From contig JAHCAL010000004.1 of NCBI GenBank assembly GCA_019634925.1, forward strand, positions 124,001 to 188,000: a stretch of DNA of 64,000 bases. The letters are read 5' to 3'. Shown one piece after another: positions 55,453 to 63,790 of this stretch (position 1 is its first letter; every line of letters starts with the position of its first letter). The notes beneath the pieces were generated by a model. That model made no database searches. It worked only from the letters and a program-made list of their open reading frames with translations, and was not told where the DNA came from. The translations under genes and the position numbers were made by a program. Origin of the DNA: Pseudomonadales bacterium. GTDB lineage: Bacteria > Pseudomonadota > Gammaproteobacteria > Pseudomonadales > Azotimanducaceae.

Positions 55453-56579
55453 AGTTCGGCCTGTTCGTCTACTGCACCATCGGGCGCCGCGCGGAGCTCG
55501 AGGCCGGCATGGCCGGCCGCCGGCCCGAACTCTACCAGCGAATGCTCAACGAGCTCGGCGAAGTGGCGGCGTTCGCCGACGATGCCGGGTACTTCGCTTT
55601 GGGTCACCCAGAGCACCATCTGCAGATCGAAGGCTTCGAGATCTCCAACGACCCGTGTCTGATGGCCATGTGGCTGGGTCAGCACACCCGCCGGCTGCGC
55701 ATCGTCACCTGCGGGTTCGTCAGCACCGTCAACAACCCGCTGATGACGGCCGAGAAGATCGCGACCATGGATCACATGTTGAAGGGTCGTTTCGGCGTGG
55801 GCTTGGTGCGCGGCTATCAGGCTCGTTGGGTCGAGAACTACAAGATCCGCCCGGAGCTTGCCGCCGTCGGGCCCTGGAACGCGCATGCGCCGGAGGACGA
55901 GCTGAACCGCGAGTACTTCGCCGAATTCGTCGATGTGGTCGTCAAGGCGCTCGGTCAAGACACCATCAACCACCAGGGCAGATTCTGGCAGTTCCCACCC
56001 CCGGACTTCGTCAACCCCCACGATCATCCGGTCTACGTTCAATATGGCCGGGGCGTGGATGCCGCCATGCGCGTGCACGAGGTGGGTATTGCGCCCAAGC
56101 CTTACCAGGCGCACATCCCGCTCTACGGCGGCTTCTCGCAGAGTTTGCGGACGGCGAAATTCTGGGCCCGCTACAAGGGACGGCCGATCGTGCTGTCGGG
56201 CAACACCGAGTTCCTCGAGCTGTTGTGGAGGGAATGGGAAGAAGAAGCCAAACGACACGGCCATGACGTGGCGCCGGGGGAACAGGCCTGCTGGGGTGGG
56301 ATCGCCGTGTGCGCCGAGACGGATGCCAAAGCCCAGGCCTTGTTCGAAGACATGGAGTGGTTCTGGAAGACCTGGGCCACCCCATTCGGACAGGGGCTAC
56401 CCCAGCTGCTCGTCGGTTCTCCCGAGACCTTGAACCGGCAGATCGAAACCGTATCGAAGAGCGTGCCCATCGAAGAGGCTTTCCTGCTCATTCCTCAGGG
56501 TCTGCACACGCCGGCCCAGCTACAGGACTCTCTCGACCTGTTTGCCCGCAAGGTGATGCCGAATTTCGCCGATAACTGA
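55449..56579 (+). CDS. LLM-class flavin-dependent monooxygenase
   Basis: 376 residues from ATG 55449. KFGLFVYCTIGRRAELEAGMAG, DAGYFALGHPEHHLQIEGFEISNDPCLMAMWLGQHTRRLRIVTCGFVSTVNNPLMTAEKIATMDHMLKGRFGVGLVRGYQARWVENYKI, and SVPIEEAFLLIPQGLHTPAQLQDSLDLFARKVMPNF. The E-H-H around position 58-60 fits the flavin/substrate site of bacterial-luciferase-like monooxygenases. It is wedged between the D-aminoacylase-like gene (4-nt overlap) and the CoA ligase. Needs reduced flavin; no dedicated reductase is present (only the relic at 42186). Confidence 0.86.
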   Translation: MKFGLFVYCTIGRRAELEAGMAGRRPELYQRMLNELGEVAAFADDAGYFALGHPEHHLQIEGFEISNDPCLMAMWLGQHTRRLRIVTCGFVSTVNNPLMTAEKIATMDHMLKGRFGVGLVRGYQARWVENYKIRPELAAVGPWNAHAPEDELNREYFAEFVDVVVKALGQDTINHQGRFWQFPPPDFVNPHDHPVYVQYGRGVDAAMRVHEVGIAPKPYQAHIPLYGGFSQSLRTAKFWARYKGRPIVLSGNTEFLELLWREWEEEAKRHGHDVAPGEQACWGGIAVCAETDAKAQALFEDMEWFWKTWATPFGQGLPQLLVGSPETLNRQIETVSKSVPIEEAFLLIPQGLHTPAQLQDSLDLFARKVMPNFADN

Positions 56580-56591
56580 ATGGAGAATCCG

Positions 56592-58259
56592 ATGGTCTGG
56601 AACTTCGCCGACGTCTTTGAAGCCATCGCCGAGGTCAGCAACGATGAGCTACCGGCCTGCATCCACGCGGGCCCGGGCGGCGCGGCAGGCATCACGATCT
56701 CATGGCCGGAGCTGATGCGGCGCAGCAACCGACTGGCCCGCTATCTGGCCGCCCAAGGCCTGCGTCCGGGCAGCAAGGTCGCGCACTACATGCGCAACTG
56801 CCCTGCGTACGTCGAGACTATGGTCGCGAGCTTCAAGGGCCGCTATGTCCACGTGAACGTCAACTACCGCTACCGCAACAACGAGCTGCACTACATCCTC
56901 GACAACTCGGACGCCGAGGCCGTAGTGTACGGCGCCGAGTTCCGCGAGCACGTGGCGGCGCTGCGCCCGCGCCTGCCGAAGGTACGTGTCTGGATCGAGG
57001 TCACACCCTACTTCGAGCAGCCGCAAGATCGTGCCGCACACTTCGCCGTGTGCTACGACGACGTCGTCGGCGAAGGCGACGGCTCGCCACTCGACATCGA
57101 ACGCAGCGGCAAGGACCTGCTTTTCATCTACACCGGAGGCACCACCGGCATGCCCAAGGGCGTGATGTGGGAGCACGAAGCCATCTGGCAGGCCGGCGGC
57201 TCTGGAGCTTCGTTGCTGAATCCCGGCCAGTCCGCACCCGAGTCCCCGGCGGAGCACGCCCAGCGCGTCGCCAAGGCCCCCATGCGGGGCAAGATGCTGG
57301 CCGCCTGTCCGCTCATGCACGGCACCGCCATGCTGACGAGCATCAACACGCTGACCCAGGGTGGCTGCGTGGTCACGGTGCCGGAACACAGTCTCGACCC
57401 CCACGCCATGTGGGCAACGGTCGAGCGCTACCGGGTCAACTCGCTGGCCATCGTCGGCGACGCCTTCGCCAAGCCCCTGCTGCGCGCCCTCGAGGAGAAA
57501 CCCGGCAGCTACGACCTCTCCAGCGTGATGGGCATCGTCAGCTCGGGCGTCATGTGGTCCCCGGAGGTGAAGCGCGGGCTGCTGCGCCACAACCCCAACA
57601 TGGTGCTGATGGACTCTTTCGGCGCCTCCGAGGCCATAGGCTTCGGCACGTCCCGGACCACCGGCGACGAGGAAGCCACCACGGCTAAGTTCAGCATCGG
57701 CGAGCACTGCAAAGTATTCACCGAAGATCATCGTCCCGTACAGCCCGGTAGCGGCGAACCAGGTTTCATCGCCCGCCCCGGCCCGATTCCGGTGGGTTAC
57801 TACCAGGACCCGGAGAAAACGGCAACGACGTTCCCCGTGATCGACGGCGTGCGCTACTCCGTCCCGGGCGACTGGTGCGTGGTCGAAGCCGACGGTACGC
57901 TGACCCTGCTCGGCCGGGGCTCCGTGTGTATCAACTCTGGAGGCGAGAAGATTTATCCCGAGGAGATCGAGGAGGCGCTCAAGACCCATCCCAACGTGGA
58001 GGACGCGTTGGTGGTGGGCGTGCCAGACGAGCGCTGGGGGCAGGCAGTGATCGGGGTCGTCGTCCCCGGGGATCCGGCAAAATTCGACGAGGCTGCGCTG
58101 CGCGAGCACGTCAAGTCACAGCTCGCGCCCTACAAGGCCCCGAAGCGGATCCTGATCTCCGACGTTCCCCTGCGGGCACCGAACGGCAAGGCCGATTACA
58201 AGATTGTCACGGAATTCGCCAGGGCCGCCGTCGGCAACGTCTCGGGGGCCAAACGCTGA
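56592..58259 (+). CDS. Acyl-CoA synthetase (AMP-binding family)
   Basis: 555 residues from ATG 56592, chosen because GGAGA lies six bases upstream; the ATG at 56580 directly abuts the previous stop. ANL-superfamily motifs: LLFIYTGGTTGMPKGVMWEHE (P-loop), LMDSFGASEAIGFGTSRT (adenine-binding), GRGSVCINSGGEKIYPEEIEEALKTHPNVEDALVVGVPDERWGQAV (hinge and A8) and the A10 lysine region APNGKADYK. Resembles medium/long-chain or steroid-type FadD ligases. Last gene of the long operon; it would activate the acid released by BVMO/hydrolase steps for beta-oxidation. Confidence 0.89.
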   Translation: MVWNFADVFEAIAEVSNDELPACIHAGPGGAAGITISWPELMRRSNRLARYLAAQGLRPGSKVAHYMRNCPAYVETMVASFKGRYVHVNVNYRYRNNELHYILDNSDAEAVVYGAEFREHVAALRPRLPKVRVWIEVTPYFEQPQDRAAHFAVCYDDVVGEGDGSPLDIERSGKDLLFIYTGGTTGMPKGVMWEHEAIWQAGGSGASLLNPGQSAPESPAEHAQRVAKAPMRGKMLAACPLMHGTAMLTSINTLTQGGCVVTVPEHSLDPHAMWATVERYRVNSLAIVGDAFAKPLLRALEEKPGSYDLSSVMGIVSSGVMWSPEVKRGLLRHNPNMVLMDSFGASEAIGFGTSRTTGDEEATTAKFSIGEHCKVFTEDHRPVQPGSGEPGFIARPGPIPVGYYQDPEKTATTFPVIDGVRYSVPGDWCVVEADGTLTLLGRGSVCINSGGEKIYPEEIEEALKTHPNVEDALVVGVPDERWGQAVIGVVVPGDPAKFDEAALREHVKSQLAPYKAPKRILISDVPLRAPNGKADYKIVTEFARAAVGNVSGAKR

Positions 58260-58317
58260 GAGATTTGCAACCGTAAACTCCGGGACTTCATCTCCTCTCG
58301 ATAAGACAGAGTTCGGC

Positions 58318-59289
58318 TCAACAGAACCCGCGGCCAGATGCCAGACTCGCAGCCTGAAGAAGGGCGGAGAGCATCATCCGGTGATCGGCAACCCCCTGTC
58401 CGGCAATGTCGTAGGCCGTGCCGTGTCCAACGCTCAGAAACAGATAAGGCGCACCCAGGAACACAGCGCAGTTGCCTTCGAAACCCCAGGTCTTGATGGC
58501 TATATGGCCCTGGTCGTGGAACATGGCGATCACTACGTCGTAGCGGCCCTCGATGCAGTGTCGGAACACGGTGTCCGGTGCAATGGGACCCTCGACGGCG
58601 ACCCCGGCCGCCGCTGCCGCCGCCACCCCAGGCTCGATCGACGCACTTTCCTGGCGCCCGCGCGCGTGCGGGTTCAGCCCAGCGACACCGACACGCGGAT
58701 TGGCGATTCCCCAGCGCTCTAGGGATTCGGCCGTGCGGAGGATCGCGCGTGTGACGAGTTCCTGCGAGAGGTTCCGGCAGACGTCCTCGAGGGGGACGTG
58801 ATCGAACACATGCACGACACGCAACGGTCCGGACAGCAACGTCAGATACAAGGAACCCGGATCCGTGCCTGGCAGCCCCCCTGTCATGCCGCCCTTCGCC
58901 AGCGCCTCGCCGTTGACCGGCGCCATCACACTGGCTGCGATCCGACCGGACATGGCCAGGTCGGCGGCGGCCTGGAGCCACTGCCCGTTGGCGCGCCCGC
59001 AGCTCTCCTTGGCCACACCGAGCTCAATCTCCGACGCGTCGAGGTTGCCCGGATCGAAGACATCCACGGTGCCCTCCTCACGCCCCGCCTGCGACAGATC
59101 CTCGATCCGCCGGATCTTCAGGTCGGCCCCCGCCACCTCGGCACCCAGTGCAACCGCTGCTATGCTGCCGATCACCACGGGACGGCAGCTCGCATAGGGT
59201 AAACCGGTCGCCAGCGACTTTGCGACGACCTCGGGCCCAATGCCGCAGGGATCGCCAGGGGTAATACCGATCAATGGCTTTTCTCCCAT
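58318..59289 (-). CDS. PdxA2-like dehydrogenase (PdxA/TphB family)
   Basis: 323 residues. Signature GITPGDPCGIGPEVVAKSL, VMAPVNGEALAKGG, HVFDHVPLEDVCRNLSQ (metal His), VGVAGLNPHARGRQE (metal His), FRHCIEGRYDVVIAMFHDQGHIAIKTWGFEGNCAVFLGAPYLFLSVGHGTAYDIAGQGVAD. The HDQGHI form belongs to the PdxA2 branch rather than the pyridoxine enzyme (HDQGLP). TphB, the decarboxylating dehydrogenase of the terephthalate dihydrodiol pathway, is in this family. With a Rieske alpha/beta dioxygenase and an extradiol dioxygenase close by, oxidation of a cis-dihydrodiol, perhaps with decarboxylation, is a good inference. Confidence 0.85.
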   Translation of the reverse strand: MGEKPLIGITPGDPCGIGPEVVAKSLATGLPYASCRPVVIGSIAAVALGAEVAGADLKIRRIEDLSQAGREEGTVDVFDPGNLDASEIELGVAKESCGRANGQWLQAAADLAMSGRIAASVMAPVNGEALAKGGMTGGLPGTDPGSLYLTLLSGPLRVVHVFDHVPLEDVCRNLSQELVTRAILRTAESLERWGIANPRVGVAGLNPHARGRQESASIEPGVAAAAAAGVAVEGPIAPDTVFRHCIEGRYDVVIAMFHDQGHIAIKTWGFEGNCAVFLGAPYLFLSVGHGTAYDIAGQGVADHRMMLSALLQAASLASGRGFC

Positions 59290-59305
59290 GAACCCCCCTG
59301 GAACC

Positions 59306-59319
59306 GTAAGTGACTTTAC
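59306..59319. promoter_or_regulatory. 14-bp dyad of the shared operator type
   Basis: GTAAGTGACTTTAC, one base different from the 39049 site. It is 16 bp upstream of the PdxA-like start (minus) and about 75 bp upstream of the MaoC-like start (plus). Confidence 0.58.
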
Positions 59320-59394
59320 TACAGACTACGCGTGCACCAGTCCGCGTGGCAAGTTCCGGAACGCATCGGGCCGGGCTGCCGGAAGGGAGGAACC

Positions 59395-59874
59395 ATGGAG
59401 ATCGTCGGCATCGGAATCGCGTGGGAGGATCTGCCGGTGGGCAGACGCTTCCGGACCCTCGCACGGACCGTCACCGAAACGGACCTCGTCAACTTCATCA
59501 ATACCACCGGCATGGTGGAGGTGCTGTTCACGGACGCCGAGTACGCCGCGCGACACGCGCCTCGAGGAGGTCGCCTGGTGCCGGGCGCGCTGGTGTATGC
59601 GATTGCCGAGGGGCTGCTGGTGCAATCCACGCTGCAGCGGACCGGCCTTGCCTTCCTGTCGATGACCTTTGACGTCAAGGACCCTACCTTCGTCGGAGAC
59701 ACCGTGCACGTGGTAGTGGAAGTGCTGGAAAGCCGGGCCACCTGGAAGGACCCCAACCGGGGCCTGGTGCGTACCCGCAACAACATCGTCAACCAACGCG
59801 GCGAGACGGTGATCTCTTACGCACCGCTGCGGCTCTCCGCGGGGCGCACCCTGAGAGACTCGAGCGGCGACTGA
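59395..59874 (+). CDS. MaoC-like hot-dog dehydratase
   Basis: 159 residues from ATG 59395 with GGAGG six bases upstream; the upstream in-frame ATG at 59332 lacks one. EDLPVGRRFRTLARTVTETDLVNFINTTGMVEVLFTDAEYA, then GGRLVPGALVYAIAEGLLVQ (hydratase core, with the usual H changed) and LAFLSMTFDVKDPTFVGDTVHVVVEVLE. The D-x-V-N-F and V-P-G motifs are typical of MaoC/(R)-hydratase-like proteins; the catalytic His of the D-x(4)-H motif is not evident, so activity on a non-standard substrate or a partner-subunit role is possible. Confidence 0.78.
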   Translation: MEIVGIGIAWEDLPVGRRFRTLARTVTETDLVNFINTTGMVEVLFTDAEYAARHAPRGGRLVPGALVYAIAEGLLVQSTLQRTGLAFLSMTFDVKDPTFVGDTVHVVVEVLESRATWKDPNRGLVRTRNNIVNQRGETVISYAPLRLSAGRTLRDSSGD

Positions 59875-59898
59875 TCGAGACGTCGCTGGGGCCCGATG

Positions 59899-60771
59899 TC
59901 ATACATCCATCGGGTTCAACGGCTTCGGCCAGCGATCGCGGGTCGACTCCATGATCTCGCCCGCCCCTTCCACGGTCAGCGGCGCGTCCTGCTCTTGCTC
60001 TGCCAGCGTGTCGACCTGCCAGTTCAGCATGCTGATGCGGTTGCCGCTCGCGCAGAAAATCCTGCCGGTCACGTCGGCCGCGGCGTCGGTGCACAGCCAC
60101 GCCACCACCGGTGAAACCTTCTCCGGCGCGAAGCGATCCTTGGCCGCTTCCGGGAGCAGATCCTCGGTCATCCGCGACCAGGCCGCCGGTGCCAGCACGT
60201 TGACGGTGATGCCGTAGCGGATGCCTTCCCGCGCCAGGCAGCGCATGAAGCCGGCGACACCCGCTTTGGCCGCCCCGTAGTTGGTCTGGCCGAAGTTGCC
60301 GATGAGCCCCGCAGTGGAACTGGTGACGATGATCCGCCCGCCCCGCTGCTGCTCGAGCATCCGGTCATAGGCGGCCTTCGACACGACGTACGTGCCCCGC
60401 AGATGGACATCGATGACCGCATCCCACATATCCGCGGTCATGTTCTTGAATGACTTGTCACGCAGAATCCCGGCGTTGCAGATGCAGATATCCAGACCAC
60501 CGAAATTCTCGACGGCAGTCTGCACCATGGCAGCGGCATCATGTTCATCGCTCACGGAGCCGTAGTCGGCGATGGCCTTACCGCCGGCGATACGAATCTC
60601 CTCGACGACCTGATCCGCCATGCCGTGACCTGCACCGGTACCATCCCGGGCGCCGCCGAGGTCATTCACTACCACCGCGGCACCTTCGCGCGCGAGCAGC
60701 AGCGCATGGCTGCGACCCAGCCCCCCGCCTGCTCCGGTCACCAGGGCCACTTTTCCTTCCAAGGTCGGCAT
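59899..60771 (-). CDS. SDR dehydrogenase, MFE-2/17beta-HSD4-like
   Basis: 290 residues. VALVTGAGGGLGRSHALLLAREGAAVVVNDLGGARDGTG is the long first loop of the peroxisomal multifunctional-enzyme type 2 branch; then DICICNAGILRDKSFKNMT, VTSSTAGLIGNFGQTNYGAAKAGV with catalytic YxxxK, and NVLAPAAWSRMTEDLLPE. These enzymes oxidise (R)-3-hydroxyacyl-CoAs, matching MaoC-type (R)-hydratases such as the divergent/convergent neighbour at 59395. It follows the extradiol dioxygenase gene on the same strand by 57 bp. Confidence 0.86.
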   Translation of the reverse strand: MPTLEGKVALVTGAGGGLGRSHALLLAREGAAVVVNDLGGARDGTGAGHGMADQVVEEIRIAGGKAIADYGSVSDEHDAAAMVQTAVENFGGLDICICNAGILRDKSFKNMTADMWDAVIDVHLRGTYVVSKAAYDRMLEQQRGGRIIVTSSTAGLIGNFGQTNYGAAKAGVAGFMRCLAREGIRYGITVNVLAPAAWSRMTEDLLPEAAKDRFAPEKVSPVVAWLCTDAAADVTGRIFCASGNRISMLNWQVDTLAEQEQDAPLTVEGAGEIMESTRDRWPKPLNPMDV

Positions 60772-60828
60772 CTCTCGCTCTCCTGCTGTTGTGAAACTGG
60801 TGTCGGGCGCCGCCGTCGCTGCGAACGG

Positions 60829-61701
60829 TCAGTGGGGACGCCGATGCCCCCAGATGCTCACTGCGGCATGGCGCGCCACTCGCCAGGTCGCTTCGTCGAT
60901 GATTCGGGCACCGCTGCCGATTTCCACGTCGAAACCGGATGGCGTGACAGCGTAGAAACTCACCATGTGATCGTTGGTGTGACAGCCCAGACCCATGCTG
61001 AGCGGCACGCCTCCCGCACCGCAGCGGTCCAGCGCGGATCCCACATCGTTGAGGTTCTGCATCTGCACCATGAAGTGAAGCAGCCGCTTGCCGCCCGGTA
61101 CCGGTGCCAGCGCTACGGTGTGATGTCGCGGGTTACAGTGCAAAAACACGATTTCGATGCTCCCCCCAGGTGGGCCAAGCACGACGAAATCGCTGAGGCA
61201 AAAGCCCAGAGCTTGCTCATAGAAGCGGCGCGCGGCATCGGAATCGGCCACCGACAACACCACGTGGCCGAGTCCTTGCTCGGCCGTCACGAAACCCGAG
61301 CAGACGATGGAGCGAAACGGGCATTCCGGCGCCAGATAGGGTCCGCAAAAAATCTCCACCTCCAGCCCATCCGGGTCGGTCGTTCGGATCATCTCCATTA
61401 CCCGGCGCTCAGCGCACTGATCCCCGCTCGCCAACTCGACGCCGAAGCCGTCGTGCTCGAGCTGCCGGGCAACGGCCTGCAACGCCGCCGGGTCGCGCAC
61501 CTGAAAACCCAGGTAACCCACGTCGTCGGACGCACCGTGGTGCAGGCACAGCCGCTGAGCCTGGTCGTCGGTCCGGTAGGTCGCGATGCCAGCCGGCGTC
61601 GGTCTCCCACGCATCAGTCCAACCGCATCGTGCAGAAATCCGTCCCAGGCAGCAGTGTCACGCACCTCGAGCCCGATGTAACCCAGCGCCGATACCGCCA
61701 T
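60829..61701 (-). CDS. Type I extradiol dioxygenase (BphC/HsaC-like)
   Basis: 290 residues in two VOC modules, the BphC length. The iron ligands are H146 (EQGLGHVVLS), H209 (KRLLHFMVQ) and E260 (GFDVEIGSG); the second-sphere residues H194 (PRHHTVAL), H241 (GCHTND) and Y250 (SFYAVTPSG) are also present, nearly at BphC numbering. It should cleave a catechol meta to the hydroxyls; polycyclic, biphenyl or steroid-derived catechols are typical for this branch. It is divergent from the Rieske dioxygenase genes, whose product after dehydrogenation would be such a catechol. Confidence 0.92.
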   Translation of the reverse strand: MAVSALGYIGLEVRDTAAWDGFLHDAVGLMRGRPTPAGIATYRTDDQAQRLCLHHGASDDVGYLGFQVRDPAALQAVARQLEHDGFGVELASGDQCAERRVMEMIRTTDPDGLEVEIFCGPYLAPECPFRSIVCSGFVTAEQGLGHVVLSVADSDAARRFYEQALGFCLSDFVVLGPPGGSIEIVFLHCNPRHHTVALAPVPGGKRLLHFMVQMQNLNDVGSALDRCGAGGVPLSMGLGCHTNDHMVSFYAVTPSGFDVEIGSGARIIDEATWRVARHAAVSIWGHRRPH

Positions 61702-61733
61702 ACCACCCCCTTTGAACCTGTCGATCTCATTCT

Positions 61734-61747
61734 GTCACTTCATATAC
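61734..61747. promoter_or_regulatory. Possible shared-operator site, weak
   Basis: GTCACTTCATATAC (reverse complement GTATATGAAGTGAC) fits GTA-N8-(G)AC, one base off the core. It lies in the 95-bp divergent gap between the extradiol dioxygenase and the Rieske alpha subunit. TATACAAT beside it could be a -10 box. Confidence 0.3.
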
Positions 61748-61796
61748 AATCAGGCTACTGGGTCGCGGACCACATTGGCATTCAACAAGGGGGGGC

Positions 61797-63074
61797 ATGC
61801 TTATCAAGGCTACGACGGTCGCCAGCTACGATCACCTCGTCCGCCCGGACGCCGTGCATGGTGACGTCTATACCGACCCCGGGATCTTTCGCGAGGAGTT
61901 GGACCACATCTTCTCCCGTTGCTGGGTATACATCGGACACGACAGCGAGATTCCCCACCCTGGCGACTTCAAACGCAGCACCCTCGGCACGCGGCCGGTG
62001 ATTTTCTGCCGTGACCGCGATCACCGCGTCCAGGTGCTGTTCAACCGATGCCGTCATCGGGCCGCGCTGGTCTGCCTGCCGGACTCCGGGAATGCCGAGG
62101 GGTTCCACTGCGATTACCACGGCTGGCAGTACCGGCTGAGCGGTGAGCTGGACCGCGTGCCCTACGCCGAGGCCTACGAGAACCTCGACATGGGCTCCCT
62201 CGGTCTCGGCAAGCCGCCGCGCGTGAGCAGCTATCGCGGGTTTGTGTTCGCGAGCTGCGCAGCCGATGGAGCGGGCCTCGAGGAGGAATTGGGACACCCC
62301 TGCATGGAGCAGATAGATCTGTTCTGCGATCTCTCGCCGGAAGGCAGGATCCGCCTTCAGGCGGGCGTATCCAAGCTGGCCTACGATGGCAACTGGAAGC
62401 TGCAGATGGAGAACTCCATCGACGGCTACCATCCGAACTTTACCCATCAATCGTTCTTCGCCGGCATGCGCGGGCCCGGCGGCGCGCGTGTGGACATGTT
62501 CGACGGAAACTCCGCAGCGCTCTGCCGGGCTCTGGGCAACGGTCACACGCTGCTCGATTATCGCCGTTACAACGTCACCCATGCCCGCGCGCGTATCGAA
62601 GCGCTCCAGGCAACCTCCTGGGGCCGTCAGTACTACCAGGACCTGGTGGCCGCCCACGGGGAACCGCGCGCGGAGATGGTCCTGAGCGCCGGCGGCACCC
62701 ACATGAACGTTTTTCCCAATCTCGTTGTGCTCGGTCAGCAGGTCAGGACGATCCGGCCGATCCGTCACGACCGCACCGAGGTGTTGCTGGCACCGGCGCT
62801 GCTCGAGGGCGTGCCGGACGAGATCAACACCCAGCGCCTGCGTGCCTACGAAGCGTTTTACAGCCCTCAGGGCGGCGGCATTCACGACGACATCGAGATG
62901 TTCAGCCGCGTGACCGAAGGCCTGAAATGCGACCACGATCCATGGCTGCTGTTTCAGCGCGGCAAGCACCGGGAACAACACGACGAGGACGGCACCATTG
63001 TCGGACAGGTAACGGACGAGGTGTCACAGCGGGCCATGTGGCGCCGCTGGAAAGCGCTGATGGAAACTTCATGA
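61797..63074 (+). CDS. Rieske ring-hydroxylating dioxygenase, alpha subunit
   Basis: 425 residues; AAGGGGGG lies just upstream of the ATG. The Rieske [2Fe-2S] ligands are C85-R-H87 and C105-D-Y-H108. The catalytic iron site is ENSIDGYHPNFTH at about 205-217, with D209 bridging to the neighbouring Rieske centre and H212/H217 as ligands. It is full length for the benzoate/toluate/naphthalene-type large subunit. The beta subunit follows with a 4-nt overlap, so an alpha3beta3 enzyme is expected, making cis-dihydrodiols. Ferredoxin and reductase are not in the window. Confidence 0.92.
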   Translation: MLIKATTVASYDHLVRPDAVHGDVYTDPGIFREELDHIFSRCWVYIGHDSEIPHPGDFKRSTLGTRPVIFCRDRDHRVQVLFNRCRHRAALVCLPDSGNAEGFHCDYHGWQYRLSGELDRVPYAEAYENLDMGSLGLGKPPRVSSYRGFVFASCAADGAGLEEELGHPCMEQIDLFCDLSPEGRIRLQAGVSKLAYDGNWKLQMENSIDGYHPNFTHQSFFAGMRGPGGARVDMFDGNSAALCRALGNGHTLLDYRRYNVTHARARIEALQATSWGRQYYQDLVAAHGEPRAEMVLSAGGTHMNVFPNLVVLGQQVRTIRPIRHDRTEVLLAPALLEGVPDEINTQRLRAYEAFYSPQGGGIHDDIEMFSRVTEGLKCDHDPWLLFQRGKHREQHDEDGTIVGQVTDEVSQRAMWRRWKALMETS

Positions 63075-63544
63075 GCGACCTACAGCATCGCGTCGAGCAA
63101 TTCCTGTACCAGGAAGCCTGCCTGATGGACGAGAACCGGTACGAGGACTGGCTGGCGTTGTTTACCGAGGATTGCCGCTACTGGATTCCCTCGAATCGCG
63201 AAGGCGCCGACCCCACCCGAGAGGTCTCTATCCTCTATGGCGACCATGCCGTGCTTGAAAACCACGTGCGCCGCCTGGCCAGCGGCAAGGCCTTCGCCCA
63301 ATCACCGCCGTCGCGTATGCGCCGAATCGTTGCAAACGTCGTGGCCGATGCTGACGCCGCCGGCGAGATCGAGGCCGCCGCGAACTTCGTCGTCTTCGAG
63401 ACCCGACTTCACGTGCAGCGTCTGCACGCGGGACGCAGTCTTTATCGCCTGGTCGAGCACAACGGCGGTCTGGCCATCCGTTACAAGCAGATCACTCTGC
63501 TGGGTATCGACGAGCCGCAGGAGAACATCACTTTTCTGCTATGA
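63071..63544 (+). CDS. Ring-hydroxylating dioxygenase, beta subunit
   Basis: 157 residues from ATG 63071, overlapping the alpha stop (ATGA); the frame is open upstream only as part of the alpha gene. NTF2-like cone: VEQFLYQEACLMDENRYEDWLALFTEDCRYWIPSNREG, ILYGDHAVLENHVRRLASGKAFAQSPPSRMRRIVANV, FVVFETRLHVQRLHAGRSLYRLVEHNGGLAIRYKQITLLG. These are the standard landmarks of small subunits (E-A-x-L-L/M-D-x-x-x-Y-x-x-W-L). Structural role in the hexamer. Confidence 0.92.
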   Translation: MSDLQHRVEQFLYQEACLMDENRYEDWLALFTEDCRYWIPSNREGADPTREVSILYGDHAVLENHVRRLASGKAFAQSPPSRMRRIVANVVADADAAGEIEAAANFVVFETRLHVQRLHAGRSLYRLVEHNGGLAIRYKQITLLGIDEPQENITFLL

Positions 63545-63790
63545 GTCGATCCAGCCCTGCCGACCCGTGATGCAGCGCGCCCTCCCGTCCTGCAGAAGTT
63601 GAGGATTCAACGCCCTGGACCAATCGTGGTAGTATATGCGTTGACGGTCAGGAAAGCTCTTCCGAGAACTGCCTCGTCACCCGCCGCTTTCGCCCGACGC
63701 TCCCGCAGCTCGGGGTACAGTAACGGCCCGGCCTGCGGCGAGAGTGACTACGCGACCACTGCTACTGACACCAGATGAGGAATCGACCCC
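63545..63790. other. Intergenic region before the MarR gene
   Basis: No gene is seen in these 246 bp. A weak promoter is possible: TTCAAC at about 63606-63611, then 18 bp, then TAGTAT at 63630-63635. Overlapping its downstream edge is GTATATGCGTTGAC (63632-63645), which fits GTA-N8-(G)AC of the shared dyad only loosely. Confidence 0.3.

Noticed and set aside
56700..58109. A 469-codon minus-strand frame
   Set aside because: Antisense of the acyl-CoA synthetase, without conserved motifs or a ribosome site.
58318..59289. Housekeeping pdxA for vitamin B6 synthesis
   Set aside because: The HDQGHI form and the catabolic neighbours fit the PdxA2/TphB branch better, so no pdxA symbol was given.
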